A stretch of 64,000 nucleotides of DNA from Nocardia rosealba (lineage in GTDB: Bacteria > Actinomycetota > Actinomycetes > Mycobacteriales > Mycobacteriaceae), in the NCBI RefSeq assembly GCF_020216065.1, contig NZ_JAIWNA010000003.1, positions 510,882 to 574,881 of the forward strand, read 5' to 3'. Numbering within the stretch: the stretch's first letter is position 1; each line of letters starts with the position of its first letter. Position numbers and translations under genes: made by a program. Positions 1 through 11,061 of the stretch are shown one piece after another. The notes beneath the pieces were generated by a model. The model searched no databases. It had not been told where the DNA came from and saw only the letters and a program-made list of their open reading frames with translations.

Positions 1-171
1 CGGCAGGCCTCGCTGGAGGAACTGGGTCAGCTCGCCGAGCCGCCGATGACGAAAGACGCTGTCGCGGGCCGCATCCGGCGCCTGCTGTCGATGGCCGACC
101 GGCGCGCCAAGGACCTCGGTATCCCCGATACCGAGTCGGCGGTGACGGCCGAACTTCTCGACGACGCCTGA
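1..171 (+). CDS. whiA: WhiA C-terminal fragment (cut by window edge)
   Basis: The window opens inside a reading frame whose last 56 residues end in ELLDDA and a TGA. The stretch [20 protein letters not shown] followed by [14 protein letters not shown] resembles the C-terminal helix-turn-helix end of WhiA (DUF199), a sporulation/division regulator kept even in non-sporulating actinobacteria. Position supports this: in actinobacteria whiA is normally directly upstream of gap-pgk-tpi, as here. Only the end is visible, so the N-terminal homing-endonuclease-like domain cannot be checked. Confidence 0.85.
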   Translation, partial: RQASLEELGQLAEPPMTKDAVAGRIRRLLSMADRRAKDLGIPDTESAVTAELLDDA

Positions 172-208
172 GGATTCGCGCCACGCGGTTGTGGCGTATC
201 CGACGTTT

Positions 209-246
209 AGGGCATAGCGGTCATGTGCGATCGCTATGCCCTTTAC
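209..246 (+). terminator. Rho-independent terminator after whiA
   Basis: Perfect 11-bp stem AGGGCATAGCG (209-219) with CGCTATGCCCT (232-242), 12-nt loop, then a short T stretch. It lies 38 nt past the whiA stop and separates whiA from the glycolytic operon. The remaining 246-372 should hold the gap promoter, but no clear -35/-10 pair stands out. Confidence 0.75.
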
Positions 247-354
247 TCTGTGCATTCCAGGTGCTCAGGGGCGCGCGACTCACAAACCGCAGGTGGCTGT
301 CGGTGGGGTTGGGTCGGCTACTACTGTGGTGACCGTCGGAATGAATCCGCTTGA

Positions 355-1389
<1,035 letters not shown>

Positions 1390-1393
1390 CGCG

Positions 1394-2608
<1,215 letters not shown>

Positions 2609-2611
2609 GCG

Positions 2612-3400
2612 ATGGCAGCACGTAAGCCGCTCATCGCGGGCAACTGGAAGATGAACCTCAACCACCTCGAGGCCATCGCGCTGGTGCAGAAGGTGGCGTT
2701 CGCGCTGCCGGAGAAGTACTTCGCGAAGGTCGATGTGGCGGTCATCCCGCCGTTCACCGACATCCGCAGCGTGCAGTCGATCGTCGACGGCGACAAGCTG
2801 CTGCTCACCTATGGTGCGCAGGACGTGTCGGTGCACGATTCGGGTGCCTACACCGGTGAGATCAGCGGGTCGATGCTGGCCAAGCTGGGCTGCACCTTCG
2901 TGGTGGTCGGGCATTCGGAGCGGCGGCAGTACCACACCGAAGACGACGCCACTGTGCTGGCCAAGGCCAAGCAGGCGCTGAAGAACGACCTCACCCCGAT
3001 CGTCTGCATCGGCGAGGGGCTCGGTGTTCGCGAGGCGGGCACGCACGTCGAGTTCAACCTCGAGCAGCTGCGTGGTTCGCTGAAAGGTCTGACGGCCGAG
3101 GAGATCTCGAAGGTCGTCATCGCCTACGAACCGGTGTGGGCCATCGGCACCGGCAAGGTGGCCTCGGCGGCCGACGCGCAGGAAGTGTGCGGTGCGATCC
3201 GCGGCGAGCTGGAGAAGCTGGCCTCCCCGGAGGTCGCCGCCGGTGTCCGCGTGCTCTACGGCGGGTCGGTGAACGCCAAGAACATCGGCGAACTGATCGG
3301 TCAGCCGGATATCGACGGCGCGCTCGTCGGCGGTGCCTCGCTCAAGGGTGACGAGTTCGCCACCCTGTCCGCGATCGCCGCCGGTGGTCCGCTGCCCTGA
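2612..3400 (+). CDS. tpiA: Triosephosphate isomerase
   Basis: 262-residue TIM-barrel enzyme interconverting dihydroxyacetone phosphate and glyceraldehyde-3-phosphate. Catalytic residues are readable: Lys13 in AGNWKMN, His101 in VGHSERR and Glu173 in [12 protein letters not shown]; the phosphate-binding YGGSVN motif follows. It closes the gap-pgk-tpiA operon, three bases after pgk. In many relatives secG follows directly; here a convergent lipoprotein gene and an MFS gene lie between. Confidence 0.98.
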   Translation: MAARKPLIAGNWKMNLNHLEAIALVQKVAFALPEKYFAKVDVAVIPPFTDIRSVQSIVDGDKLLLTYGAQDVSVHDSGAYTGEISGSMLAKLGCTFVVVGHSERRQYHTEDDATVLAKAKQALKNDLTPIVCIGEGLGVREAGTHVEFNLEQLRGSLKGLTAEEISKVVIAYEPVWAIGTGKVASAADAQEVCGAIRGELEKLASPEVAAGVRVLYGGSVNAKNIGELIGQPDIDGALVGGASLKGDEFATLSAIAAGGPLP

Positions 3401-3415
3401 CCTGTTCTGCTGTGC

Positions 3416-3455
3416 CGAAAGGCCGGAATCCGTGAAATCGGGTTCCGGCCTTTCG
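3416..3455. terminator. Bidirectional terminator between tpiA and the META lipoprotein gene
   Basis: Near-perfect 15-bp stem CGAAAGGCCGGAATC (3416-3430) with GGTTCCGGCCTTTCG (3441-3455), one G-T wobble, 10-nt loop. The A-rich left foot and T-rich right foot allow use in both directions. It sits between the convergent stop codons of tpiA and the 3461-4243 gene. Confidence 0.85.
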
Positions 3456-3460
3456 TATTG

Positions 3461-4243
3461 CTACTGAGCGCGCAGTTCCAGGCCCGTGCCGTTGGCATTG
3501 CGCAGGGTGAGGGTGTCGGCGTCGATGGTGGCCTCGGTGTGACCGTCGAGGACACCGAGGACGTGCTGTTCGACTTCCATCACCTCCGGCGGGCACATCA
3601 TTTTCGTGGTGGCGACCTCGAAGCTCACCTCGTCGCCGGGGCTGAGCTGCGCGGTGCCGGTCAGGCGGTTGCATCCGGTGGTGCCGCTGACCTGGCCGTC
3701 GGCGGTGATCGTGAGGGTGGGCCGGGCCTCGTCGAGCGCGGCCGAGCGGACCTTGGCATCCGGGGTGAGCAGGGTGGTCGCGATCCAGGTGGTCCCGGTC
3801 AGCGGTTTGTCCGGGGTGACGATCTTCTTGTCGGTGAGGTGGACGGTGACGTCCTTGCCGGTGAGGATCAGGTTGTCGCCGTCGAGCCGCCAGGCGGGGC
3901 TCGCCTCGAGGAACGAGTTCTGCCAGGCGTCGGCCTGGCCGCGTTCGCCGGGACAGCCCATCAGGGTGCCGGCGAGCCGGGAGGTGCGCAGCACGTTGTC
4001 GCTCAGGTCGACGGTGCCGCTGCTGGTGTTGCACCCGGAGTTCGCGGTGATCCGGCCGTCGTCGAAAGTGAGCGTCATCGGACCGCCGCCGGGAATCGCC
4101 CCACCCTCCACCCGCGTCGACAGATAGGTATGCCCCATCGGCGTCGGCTTCGGTGGCGCGTCACCCGAATCACCGGACGAACAGGCGCCTGCCGCGACGG
4201 CGAGCGCACAGAGAGCGGCGAGGCGGAGCGGGAATCCCGGCAT
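3461..4243 (-). CDS. Putative lipoprotein with two META (HslJ-like) domains
   Basis: 260 residues beginning with a short hydrophobic signal ending in a lipobox-like AAGAC (cysteine near residue 21), so probably a membrane-anchored exported lipoprotein. Two copies of the META/DUF306 fold follow, at about residues 36-135 and 147-258; each carries the typical SGCN signature (NSGCNTSSG, TTGCNRLTG) and a later conserved Cys-Pro (MGCPGE, MMCPPE). META proteins such as HslJ are linked to heat or antibiotic stress, but the molecular role is unknown, so no function is claimed. The start is supported by a leaderless-type promoter just upstream. Confidence 0.85.
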   Translation of the reverse strand: MPGFPLRLAALCALAVAAGACSSGDSGDAPPKPTPMGHTYLSTRVEGGAIPGGGPMTLTFDDGRITANSGCNTSSGTVDLSDNVLRTSRLAGTLMGCPGERGQADAWQNSFLEASPAWRLDGDNLILTGKDVTVHLTDKKIVTPDKPLTGTTWIATTLLTPDAKVRSAALDEARPTLTITADGQVSGTTGCNRLTGTAQLSPGDEVSFEVATTKMMCPPEVMEVEQHVLGVLDGHTEATIDADTLTLRNANGTGLELRAQ

Positions 4244-4249
4244 CGGCCC

Positions 4250-4255
4250 ATCGTA
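4250..4255 (-). promoter_or_regulatory. Putative -10 element of the META lipoprotein gene
   Basis: On the minus strand TACGAT lies six bases before the ATG at 4243, with no Shine-Dalgarno sequence between. This fits a leaderless transcript whose first base is at or next to the start codon. Confidence 0.45.
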
Positions 4256-4366
4256 CGTCCGCCCGGCGACAGCCGATCAAGATCACCACGCGCTGGTGGC
4301 GTTGGGCTCTCGGCCGATGCCGCCACCACAGCGTGGTGAGCGTGCGTCCAGGTGGGGGGCCGGGGA

Positions 4367-4372
4367 TATGCT
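4367..4372 (+). promoter_or_regulatory. Putative -10 element giving a leaderless MFS transcript
   Basis: TATGCT followed by exactly seven bases and then GTG at 4380. This TANNNT-N7-start arrangement recurs at secG, the 23282 gene and the MarR gene. It argues for 4380 as the true start over the upstream in-frame ATGs at 4296 and 4368. Confidence 0.5.
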
Positions 4373-4379
4373 CGGGAAT

Positions 4380-5975
4380 GTGACGGGTGTGGCGGGTGAG
4401 CGGGTGTCGACCTGGGCTCCGCTGCGGTCGCCGGTGTTCCGGGCGTTGTGGATCGCGCAGCTCGTGTCGAATCTGGGCACCTGGATGCAGACCGTCGGCG
4501 CACAGTGGATTCTCGTCGACCAACCCAATGCCGCAGTGCTCGTCTCGTTCGTGCAGACCGCGATCACGCTGCCGGTGATGTTGCTGTCCATTCCGTCCGG
4601 GGTGCTGGCGGATCTGATCGATCGGCGGCGGTTGCTGCTCGGCGCGCAGGCAGGCATGGCGGTGGCCTCGCTGACGTTGACCGTCTTCACCGCGACCGGC
4701 CACACCACGCCCGCGGTGCTGCTCACGCTGTTGTTCCTGCTCGGCTGCGGTCAGGCGCTCACCGCACCCGCGTGGCAGGCGATCCAGCCCGAGCTCGTGC
4801 CGCGCGACCAGATCACCTCGGTGGCGGCGCTGGGCAGTATGAGCGTGAACATCGGTCGCGCGGTCGGACCCGCCGTGGCGGGTGTGCTGGTTTCGGTGGC
4901 CGGGCCGACGGTGGTGTTCGGGTTCAACACGCTCTCGTTCGTCGGCATCGTCGCGGTGTTGCTGGCGTCGAAATGGCCGGTCCGGGTGCGCTCGCTGCCG
5001 AGCGAACGTCCGCTGGCCGCATTGCAGGCGGGCACCCGGTTCATCCGGGCCGCGCCCGCCATCCGGCGGGTGTTGTTCCGCTCCATTCTGTTCATCGCGC
5101 CCGCGAGTGCGGTGTGGTCTCTGCTTCCGGTGATCGCGCACGACCGGCTCGGGCTGGCCTCCGACGGGTACGGTCTGCTGCTCGGCGCGCTCGGGCTCGG
5201 TGCGGTGTGCGGTGCACTCGGGTTGTCGCGGTTGCGGGTGCTGTTCACGCCGACTCAGCGGTTGGCGCTGGCCGCCGTGCTGTTCGGGATCGGTGCGGTG
5301 GCGACCGCGCTGGTGCACAGTGTCGTGCTGGTGCTCGTGCTGCTCGTCGGCGCCGGGCTGGCCTGGCTGCTCGCCATGTCGACACTGAACTCGACCATGC
5401 AGTTGCTGCTGCCCGCCTGGGTGCGTGCCCGCGGGCTGTCGGTGTACATGCTGGTGTTCATGGGTGGGCAGGCCATCGGCTCGCTGCTGTGGGGTCTGGT
5501 CGCCGGGGCCTACGGCGCCGTCACCGCATTGCTGATCGCGGCGGTGCTGCTCGGGGCGTGCGCGGTGAGCACGGTGTGGTGGCCGATCCGGCACAACGTC
5601 GAGGAGATCGACCTCTCACCGGCCGCGTACTGGCCCGAACCGCAACTCGTCGTCGAACCCGACCCCACCGACGGGCCCGTGCTCGTGCTGCGCGGTTACG
5701 ACGTGCCGCCGGAGGACGTACCGGCCTTCACCGACGCGATGGCCCTGGTCGGACGGTCGCGACAGCGCACGGGGGCGATGGAGTGGCGGCTGTATCGCGA
5801 CGTCGGGACCGTCGACCGGTTCGTCGAGGCGTTCGTCGTGCGCTCGTGGGCCGAGCATATGCATCAGCATCAGGTGCGGCTCACCGCGCGTGATCGCGAG
5901 ATCGAACAGGCCGTGGCGCACTACGCCGCGGGCCCCGAGACCGTCTCGCATCTGGTCGCTGTCGAGCCTGGTTAG
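4380..5975 (+). CDS. MFS exporter of the EntS-like MFS_3 family with a C-terminal soluble domain
   Basis: About 531 residues. Hydrophobic helices fill roughly residues 20-400; conserved MFS features include the loop DLIDRRRLLL after the second helix. The first segment, VFRALWIAQLVSNLGTWMQT, is typical of MFS_3/EntS exporters. The last ~95 residues (VLVLRGYDVPPEDVPAF onward) are soluble and resemble the ABM-like tail found in this family. Substrate cannot be read; relatives export siderophores or drugs. Reading from ATG 4296 would add 28 Arg/Pro-rich residues that look non-homologous. It is divergent from the lipoprotein gene and ends 34 bases before secG. Confidence 0.85.
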   Translation: MTGVAGERVSTWAPLRSPVFRALWIAQLVSNLGTWMQTVGAQWILVDQPNAAVLVSFVQTAITLPVMLLSIPSGVLADLIDRRRLLLGAQAGMAVASLTLTVFTATGHTTPAVLLTLLFLLGCGQALTAPAWQAIQPELVPRDQITSVAALGSMSVNIGRAVGPAVAGVLVSVAGPTVVFGFNTLSFVGIVAVLLASKWPVRVRSLPSERPLAALQAGTRFIRAAPAIRRVLFRSILFIAPASAVWSLLPVIAHDRLGLASDGYGLLLGALGLGAVCGALGLSRLRVLFTPTQRLALAAVLFGIGAVATALVHSVVLVLVLLVGAGLAWLLAMSTLNSTMQLLLPAWVRARGLSVYMLVFMGGQAIGSLLWGLVAGAYGAVTALLIAAVLLGACAVSTVWWPIRHNVEEIDLSPAAYWPEPQLVVEPDPTDGPVLVLRGYDVPPEDVPAFTDAMALVGRSRQRTGAMEWRLYRDVGTVDRFVEAFVVRSWAEHMHQHQVRLTARDREIEQAVAHYAAGPETVSHLVAVEPG

Positions 5976-5996
5976 ACCGGGCGCCCGCCCAGCACC

Positions 5997-6002
5997 TAGG
6001 AT
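5997..6002 (+). promoter_or_regulatory. Putative -10 element of secG (leaderless)
   Basis: TAGGAT lies exactly seven bases before ATG 6010. This suggests secG has its own promoter and a leaderless message, and makes ATG 6010 preferable to the in-frame ATG at 6001, which overlaps the -10. Confidence 0.5.
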
Positions 6003-6009
6003 GGTCGCC

Positions 6010-6243
6010 ATGTCGCTGTTCCTCGATATCCTCCTTGTGATCACCAGCGTGCTGTTGGTGCTGCTGGTGCTGCTGCACCGCGCCAAGGGCGGCGGCCTGT
6101 CCAGCCTCTTCGGTGGCGGCGTGCAGTCGAGCCTGTCGGGTTCCACCGTCGTCGAGAAGAACCTCGACCGTGTCACCATCTTCGTCGGCATCGTCTGGCT
6201 GATCGCCATTCTCGGTATCGGCCTGGAGATCAAGTTCTCCTGA
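6010..6243 (+). CDS. secG: Preprotein translocase subunit SecG
   Basis: A 77-residue inner-membrane protein with two transmembrane helices (about residues 3-21 and 55-73) separated by the Gly-rich loop RAKGGGLSSLFGGGVQSSLSGS, the hallmark of SecG. It assists the SecYE channel and SecA cycling. Actinobacterial SecG is usually about this length and lies shortly after tpiA; here that link is interrupted by two inserted genes. Confidence 0.93.
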   Translation: MSLFLDILLVITSVLLVLLVLLHRAKGGGLSSLFGGGVQSSLSGSTVVEKNLDRVTIFVGIVWLIAILGIGLEIKFS

Positions 6244-6279
6244 TTCCGCAGGGGTGATCCGCCACGTACGGTGACGGTC

Positions 6280-6840
6280 ATGAACTCTGGGGGAGTCGTG
6301 CGATCCCGTCGGCCGGTGCCGACCTGGTGGACCGTCGTCATGCGCTGCATCGCGGTCGCGACCGCACTGTGCTGTGGGGTCGTGTTCTGGCAGGAAATGG
6401 TCGATGGGCCGATCGAACGCCTGCTGGTCGCCTTCGTGGTGCTCGTTGCAGTCGGTGTGCTGTGGTTCGCGTTCGGGATCGTCGGGTTGGTGGCTTTTCG
6501 TGGGACCTGGCTGACCGTGGTCGCACCGGTGATCGTTGTGCTCACCGCGGTGCTCGGCGGAACAGGTGCCACGCAGCGATTCGGTTGGTCCCTGTCCAAA
6601 GCGGACTTCGAACGCGCCGCGCAGGCGTGTGAGTCGTCCACCGACGACCAGCGCATCGGCGTGTTCACCGTGACGAAGGTTTACCGGGAAGACGGCGGAT
6701 GCCTCTTCCGCACCCCCGGCGAGCTCATCGGCAGGGTCGGCTTCGCCTATCTGCCCGGCGGCGCACCCGAGCCGACCGGTGAGTACGACGAGACCTACCG
6801 ACCGTATGACGGTGTGTGGTACCGGTTTTCGGGGTGGTGA
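6280..6840 (+). CDS. Membrane protein of unknown function, three N-terminal helices
   Basis: About 186 residues. Three hydrophobic segments can be seen near residues 17-37, 46-71 and 77-96; the remaining ~90 residues are soluble, probably extracytoplasmic, with two cysteines (QACESS, GGCLFR). I do not recognise a family. ATG 6280 is preferred, but GTG 6271 or GTG 6298 are possible because no well-placed Shine-Dalgarno decides. Its TGA abuts the stop of the convergent NRPS gene with no spacer, forming the palindrome GTGGTGATCACCAC at 6834-6847. Confidence 0.6.
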   Translation: MNSGGVVRSRRPVPTWWTVVMRCIAVATALCCGVVFWQEMVDGPIERLLVAFVVLVAVGVLWFAFGIVGLVAFRGTWLTVVAPVIVVLTAVLGGTGATQRFGWSLSKADFERAAQACESSTDDQRIGVFTVTKVYREDGGCLFRTPGELIGRVGFAYLPGGAPEPTGEYDETYRPYDGVWYRFSGW

Positions 6841-9800
6841 TCACCACGGCTCGTCGGCTGCGGTAGTCGCGAGTGCCGGTTCGGAAGGTTCTTCCACCCG
6901 GTCGAGGTGACGAGCGAGCAGCGGGCCGATGTGGGCCAAGACCGAAGTGTTGGTGAGCTGGGCGTGGGTGGCCTCGACCGGATGCTCGACCACCTTGCCC
7001 GTGACGAACGGCTGCCACATGTCGGCGTCGAACATCGCGGTCACGCCGCGCGTCGCCGAGAAATACAGCAGGCCACCGTCGAAGCGCGCGGGGCGGTAGG
7101 TGTGCGACAACCGCACACCCGCGAGATAACCCCGGTGCAGGCGTTCGAGCTGGCTGGCCGAAAGTCCGGTGCCGAAGGAGGTTTTCGTGCTCGCGAGGAT
7201 CGCGGCCGCTTCGGTGGCGGTGACCTCGGGGGCAGCGTCGGCGTCGTCGGGTTCGTCGCCGAGCAGGTGGGTCAGCAGGTCGCGCATGCGCGGCGTGGGT
7301 GGTTCCTCCGGGGTGTAGACGACGCTGTCGAGCATGGTCAGCACGCCGACCCGGGCGCCGGTGTCGCGCAGGCGGACGGCGAGGGCGTGGGCGATCTGGC
7401 CGCCCAGCGACCAGCCGAGCAGGTGGTACGGGCCGTCGGGTCGGAGTTCGAGGATGGCGGCGAGGTAGTGCTCGACCAGGTCGTCGATGGTCGGGGTGCC
7501 GGTGAGTTCGGTGGCCTGCAGGCCGTAGACGGGGCGGTCGGGCAGATACCCGGCCAGGCCCGCGTAGCACCACGCCAGCGGCACCGCGGAGTGCACGCAG
7601 AACAGGGGTGGGCGAGAACCCCTGCGGCGCAGGACGAGAACGGTGCCGAGGGCGTCGTCGTCGCCGCTGTGACCGTCGAAGGTGGCGATGCGTTCGGCCA
7701 GCGCCTGCACGGTCGGGCTGGTGTAGAGCCAGCGCACGGTGACGGGGACGCCGGTCGCGGCGGCGATGTCGGACGAAACCAGCACGCCGAGAAGAGAATT
7801 GCCGCCGAGTTCGAAGAAGTCGTCGTCGAGGCCGACGGGGGTGCCGAGCGTTGCGGCGATGCGGTCGGCGATCAGGCGTTGGAGCTCGGTGGCCGGTGGA
7901 CGGGTGGGGTTCGTGGTGATCGTCGGTGCGGGGAGGGCGGAGCGCACGACTTTCCCGTTGCCGCCCAGGGGAAGTCGCTCGAGTTCGATCAGGGTGGTCG
8001 GGACGATGGCTTGCGGCAGTGCGGCACGCAATCGGGCCAGGACGGCGGCGGTGTCGACGTGCCTTCCCGGTACTGGAACCACGTAGCCGATCAGGCGCGC
8101 GCCCGGTGTGCCCGCATCGGCGACGGTGACCACGGCGTAGGCGATCTCGGGTTCGGTGAGCAGCGTCGCCTCGATCTCCGCGGGTTCGATACGCCGGCCG
8201 TGGACCTCGAGCTGGGCGTCGAGCCTGCCGAAGAATTCGAACTCTCCGTCGGGTCGCGCACTGACCAGATCGCCGGTGCGGTACAGGCGGGAGCCGTCAC
8301 CGAACGGGTCGGCGACGAAACGTGACGCGGTGGCGGCCGGGTCGTTCAGATAGCCGTCGGCGACACACGCGCCGCCCACATACAGCTCACCCCGCGCAGT
8401 GACCGGCGCCTGCCGCAGGCGCGTATCGAGGACCCACGCGGACACGCCCGGGAGGGGATGACCCACCGTCACCGCGCCGTCGGGGCGCATGGCATCCGTC
8501 TCGGTCACCATGATGGTGGTCTCGGTCGGCCCGTACCCGTTGAACAACCGCACCCGCGTTGCCCACTCGGCCATCAGCGCCGCCGGGCACGCCTCGCCAC
8601 CGATCGCGACGACCTCGACGGTCGGGAGTTGCTCGGGTGACAGCGTGGCGAGCACGGCGGGCGCTGTCTGGAAGACGGTGCAGCCGGTAGCGCGGATCAG
8701 CTCGGCCATTTCCTGACCGGCCACGACCGTCGGCGGGGCGACAACCACCCGGGCACCTGCCGCGAAACCGGCGAGCAGCTCGAGCAGGTGCGCGTCGTAG
8801 GTGGCGCTGTGGGAGTGTAGAAGGACCGAATCACGTTCCAGCGCATACTGTTTCAGCAGGTAGTCGGTGAGATCACCCAGTGCGTGGTGAGCGACGACGA
8901 CACCTTTGGGTGTGCCGGTGGTGCCCGAGGTGTGGATCACGTAGGCCGGATCACCCGGCAGCAGCGGCCGAGGACGATCGTGGTCACCGACCGGGGTACC
9001 CGGGTAGCGGTTCGCCTCGGCCGGGTCGTCGATGGCGAGCCAGGTGATCGCGTCGCAGCCGACGCTCACCCACGAAACCGTCACCCCGAGCCGTGCCCCA
9101 CAGCGCGCGATGATGGTGGACAACCGGTTCGCGGGTTCGTCCGGATCGACGGGGACGAAGCAGGCCCCGGTCTTCGCCACCGCCCACAACGCCACCACCG
9201 ATTCCAGCGAACGCGGAATCGCGACGACGACGAATGCCCCGGGCCCGGCGCCGCGTACGAGGAGTGCCCGGGCCCACCGCGACGAGATCTCGTCCAGCTC
9301 GGAGTAGGTGAGCGTACGATCCCGATCTTGCAGTGCGACTGCGGAATACGCGGATTCACAGGTAGCGTTGTTGCCCGCCGTCGGCGGGGCGTAGCGGGTT
9401 GACTGTGTCGGTGGCCAGGTGTCCGTCTGCGGTGCCGGTCGCAGTGTGTCGGCTCGGTGTGGTGTCGAGAGAGCTGAGCGCAGGAGTTCGGGCAGGGTTC
9501 GTGATGCTGTGTTCGGGCGTACCGCATTGGGGGACAACCAGTTCGGTGACCGCATGGAAGCGGCGGTCGGGGCGTGCATGGTGATGGAGTCGTGGGGGTG
9601 GGCGGTGAGGAAGTGGGTGAAGTAGGTGAGGAACGTGCCGTGGTGGGTGAGGACGGCGTCGTGGGAGTAGCGGGCGGGGTTGGCCTGGAAGTCGATGGAG
9701 ACCTCGTCCGGGCCGATCTGGTAGCCGTTGACATGCAGATCCGTGACCGGACCCAGGGCGAGCAAACGCACCTGACCCGACAGCGGGCCCAGGTGTAAGG

Positions 9801-10935
9801 GCTCGGTGAAGGCGAGGGTGTTGACCACCGGACCGAACCCCTCCCGCAGGGTGGGGTGGTCGCCGCGGATGTCCTCGTGCCGGTGCCGTTGATGACGCAA
9901 CGCCCCGATCACCGCCGCCCGCACCTGCGCGATGACAGCGCCGACGGTGATGTCGTCCAATCCGGACAGCCGCAGCGGAACCACATTCGACATCGAACCC
10001 GCCGAACGGCGCAGCACGGCGGTCGGTCGCGCGGTGACCGGGATGGTCAGGGTCACCTCCGCGCTCCCGGTCATCCGCGCCAGATAGCCGGCGAAAGCGG
10101 CGATGACCAGCTCCGGGAACGTCGCACCGTGCCGGGCCTTGGCGTCCGCGAGCTGCCGCACGGTTCCGGCATCGAGGGTGGTGTTCACCTGATGCGGGCG
10201 GGGCGCGGGTGCCGCCGCCCGGCGTGTCAAGCTCACCGGCTCACCGACCCGGGTCAACTGCTGACGCCAGTAGCTGCGGTCGGCTTCGGCGCGGGAGGAT
10301 GCTTTGTAGGCGCGGTCCTCTTCCAGCAATTGCGCGACTGTCAACGGTCTTTGGTCCGACTTGGCTGCCCTGCTCGGCTGTGGGGCGGCGTGCTGCGATT
10401 CGTCGAGGACGCTCGTCTCTCGGAGGGCGGTGCGGTAGAGGTCGCCCGTTCGGGCGAGGAGGGCGGCGGCGCCCATACCGTCGAGGACGATGTGGTGGCT
10501 GCGCAGGTACAGCAGGTGGCGGGTGGGGGTGATGATGAAGATCGAGGCGACGGTCAGATCGGGGGCGAGCGGGTCGAGAGGGGCGCTGTGGTCGCGTTCC
10601 ATGTGGTCGAGAGCCACCGCGACGGCGTCGGGGGCGGTGGACAGGTCGACGATGTCGAAGGCCAGCGGAGTCGCGGAGTCGACGAATTGGTGCGGGATGC
10701 CGTCCACGAGAGTGAGCCGCACATGGGGAGATTCGAATTCGGCGGCGGCCCGCCGGGTGCAGCGGACGAGCAGGTCGAGGTCGGCCGCGCCGGTCAGATC
10801 CAGGTACATCGCGACCGTGGCGGGGACCTCGGGGTGCAACTGCTGGGCCAGCCACCAGCTCCATTGCGCTTGGGACAGTGGGCAGGTGACCCCGACATCC
10901 GACCGCACCGTGAACACGCCTCCATGGGTTGACAC
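6841..10935 (-). CDS. Single-module nonribosomal peptide synthetase (C-A-T-TE)
   Basis: 1364 residues in the order condensation, adenylation, carrier, thioesterase. The C domain (about 15-440) has an intact HHIVLDG with histidines at 147-148. The A domain (about 480-985) shows HTSGTTGTPKG near 665, GYGPTETT near 800, YRTGDL and the lysine motif GNGKVVR. The T domain carries the phosphopantetheine serine in LGGNSL near 1045, and the TE domain its nucleophile in GWSLGG near 1175. A low-complexity Pro/Thr stretch of ~45 residues separates the C domain from the A core. My hand-read specificity residues (roughly D-A-L-Q-A-G-G-I-M-K) match no code I can name, so the amino acid is unknown. GTG 10935 lacks a strong SD; GTG 10908, after GGAGG, is an alternative. 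No tailoring, MbtH or export gene is adjacent. Confidence 0.92.
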   Translation of the reverse strand: MSTHGGVFTVRSDVGVTCPLSQAQWSWWLAQQLHPEVPATVAMYLDLTGAADLDLLVRCTRRAAAEFESPHVRLTLVDGIPHQFVDSATPLAFDIVDLSTAPDAVAVALDHMERDHSAPLDPLAPDLTVASIFIITPTRHLLYLRSHHIVLDGMGAAALLARTGDLYRTALRETSVLDESQHAAPQPSRAAKSDQRPLTVAQLLEEDRAYKASSRAEADRSYWRQQLTRVGEPVSLTRRAAAPAPRPHQVNTTLDAGTVRQLADAKARHGATFPELVIAAFAGYLARMTGSAEVTLTIPVTARPTAVLRRSAGSMSNVVPLRLSGLDDITVGAVIAQVRAAVIGALRHQRHRHEDIRGDHPTLREGFGPVVNTLAFTEPLHLGPLSGQVRLLALGPVTDLHVNGYQIGPDEVSIDFQANPARYSHDAVLTHHGTFLTYFTHFLTAHPHDSITMHAPTAASMRSPNWLSPNAVRPNTASRTLPELLRSALSTPHRADTLRPAPQTDTWPPTQSTRYAPPTAGNNATCESAYSAVALQDRDRTLTYSELDEISSRWARALLVRGAGPGAFVVVAIPRSLESVVALWAVAKTGACFVPVDPDEPANRLSTIIARCGARLGVTVSWVSVGCDAITWLAIDDPAEANRYPGTPVGDHDRPRPLLPGDPAYVIHTSGTTGTPKGVVVAHHALGDLTDYLLKQYALERDSVLLHSHSATYDAHLLELLAGFAAGARVVVAPPTVVAGQEMAELIRATGCTVFQTAPAVLATLSPEQLPTVEVVAIGGEACPAALMAEWATRVRLFNGYGPTETTIMVTETDAMRPDGAVTVGHPLPGVSAWVLDTRLRQAPVTARGELYVGGACVADGYLNDPAATASRFVADPFGDGSRLYRTGDLVSARPDGEFEFFGRLDAQLEVHGRRIEPAEIEATLLTEPEIAYAVVTVADAGTPGARLIGYVVPVPGRHVDTAAVLARLRAALPQAIVPTTLIELERLPLGGNGKVVRSALPAPTITTNPTRPPATELQRLIADRIAATLGTPVGLDDDFFELGGNSLLGVLVSSDIAAATGVPVTVRWLYTSPTVQALAERIATFDGHSGDDDALGTVLVLRRRGSRPPLFCVHSAVPLAWCYAGLAGYLPDRPVYGLQATELTGTPTIDDLVEHYLAAILELRPDGPYHLLGWSLGGQIAHALAVRLRDTGARVGVLTMLDSVVYTPEEPPTPRMRDLLTHLLGDEPDDADAAPEVTATEAAAILASTKTSFGTGLSASQLERLHRGYLAGVRLSHTYRPARFDGGLLYFSATRGVTAMFDADMWQPFVTGKVVEHPVEATHAQLTNTSVLAHIGPLLARHLDRVEEPSEPALATTAADEPW

Positions 10936-11061
10936 CGCACCGCTGAAATGTTCCCGGCAAACCTACGGCACATGGCGTGCCCGCGGCCCGTTTTCGGCGG
11001 CGGGTGTGTCCCCGGAGGGCAGCCGAGGCGGCGGACGCGCGCCCCGGCAAGAGGGGTCGGG

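Noticed and set aside
4296..4379. N-terminal extension of the MFS gene from ATG 4296
   Set aside because: The added 28 residues are Arg/Pro-rich and unlike the family, and a -10-like TATGCT lies inside them at the leaderless spacing from GTG 4380.
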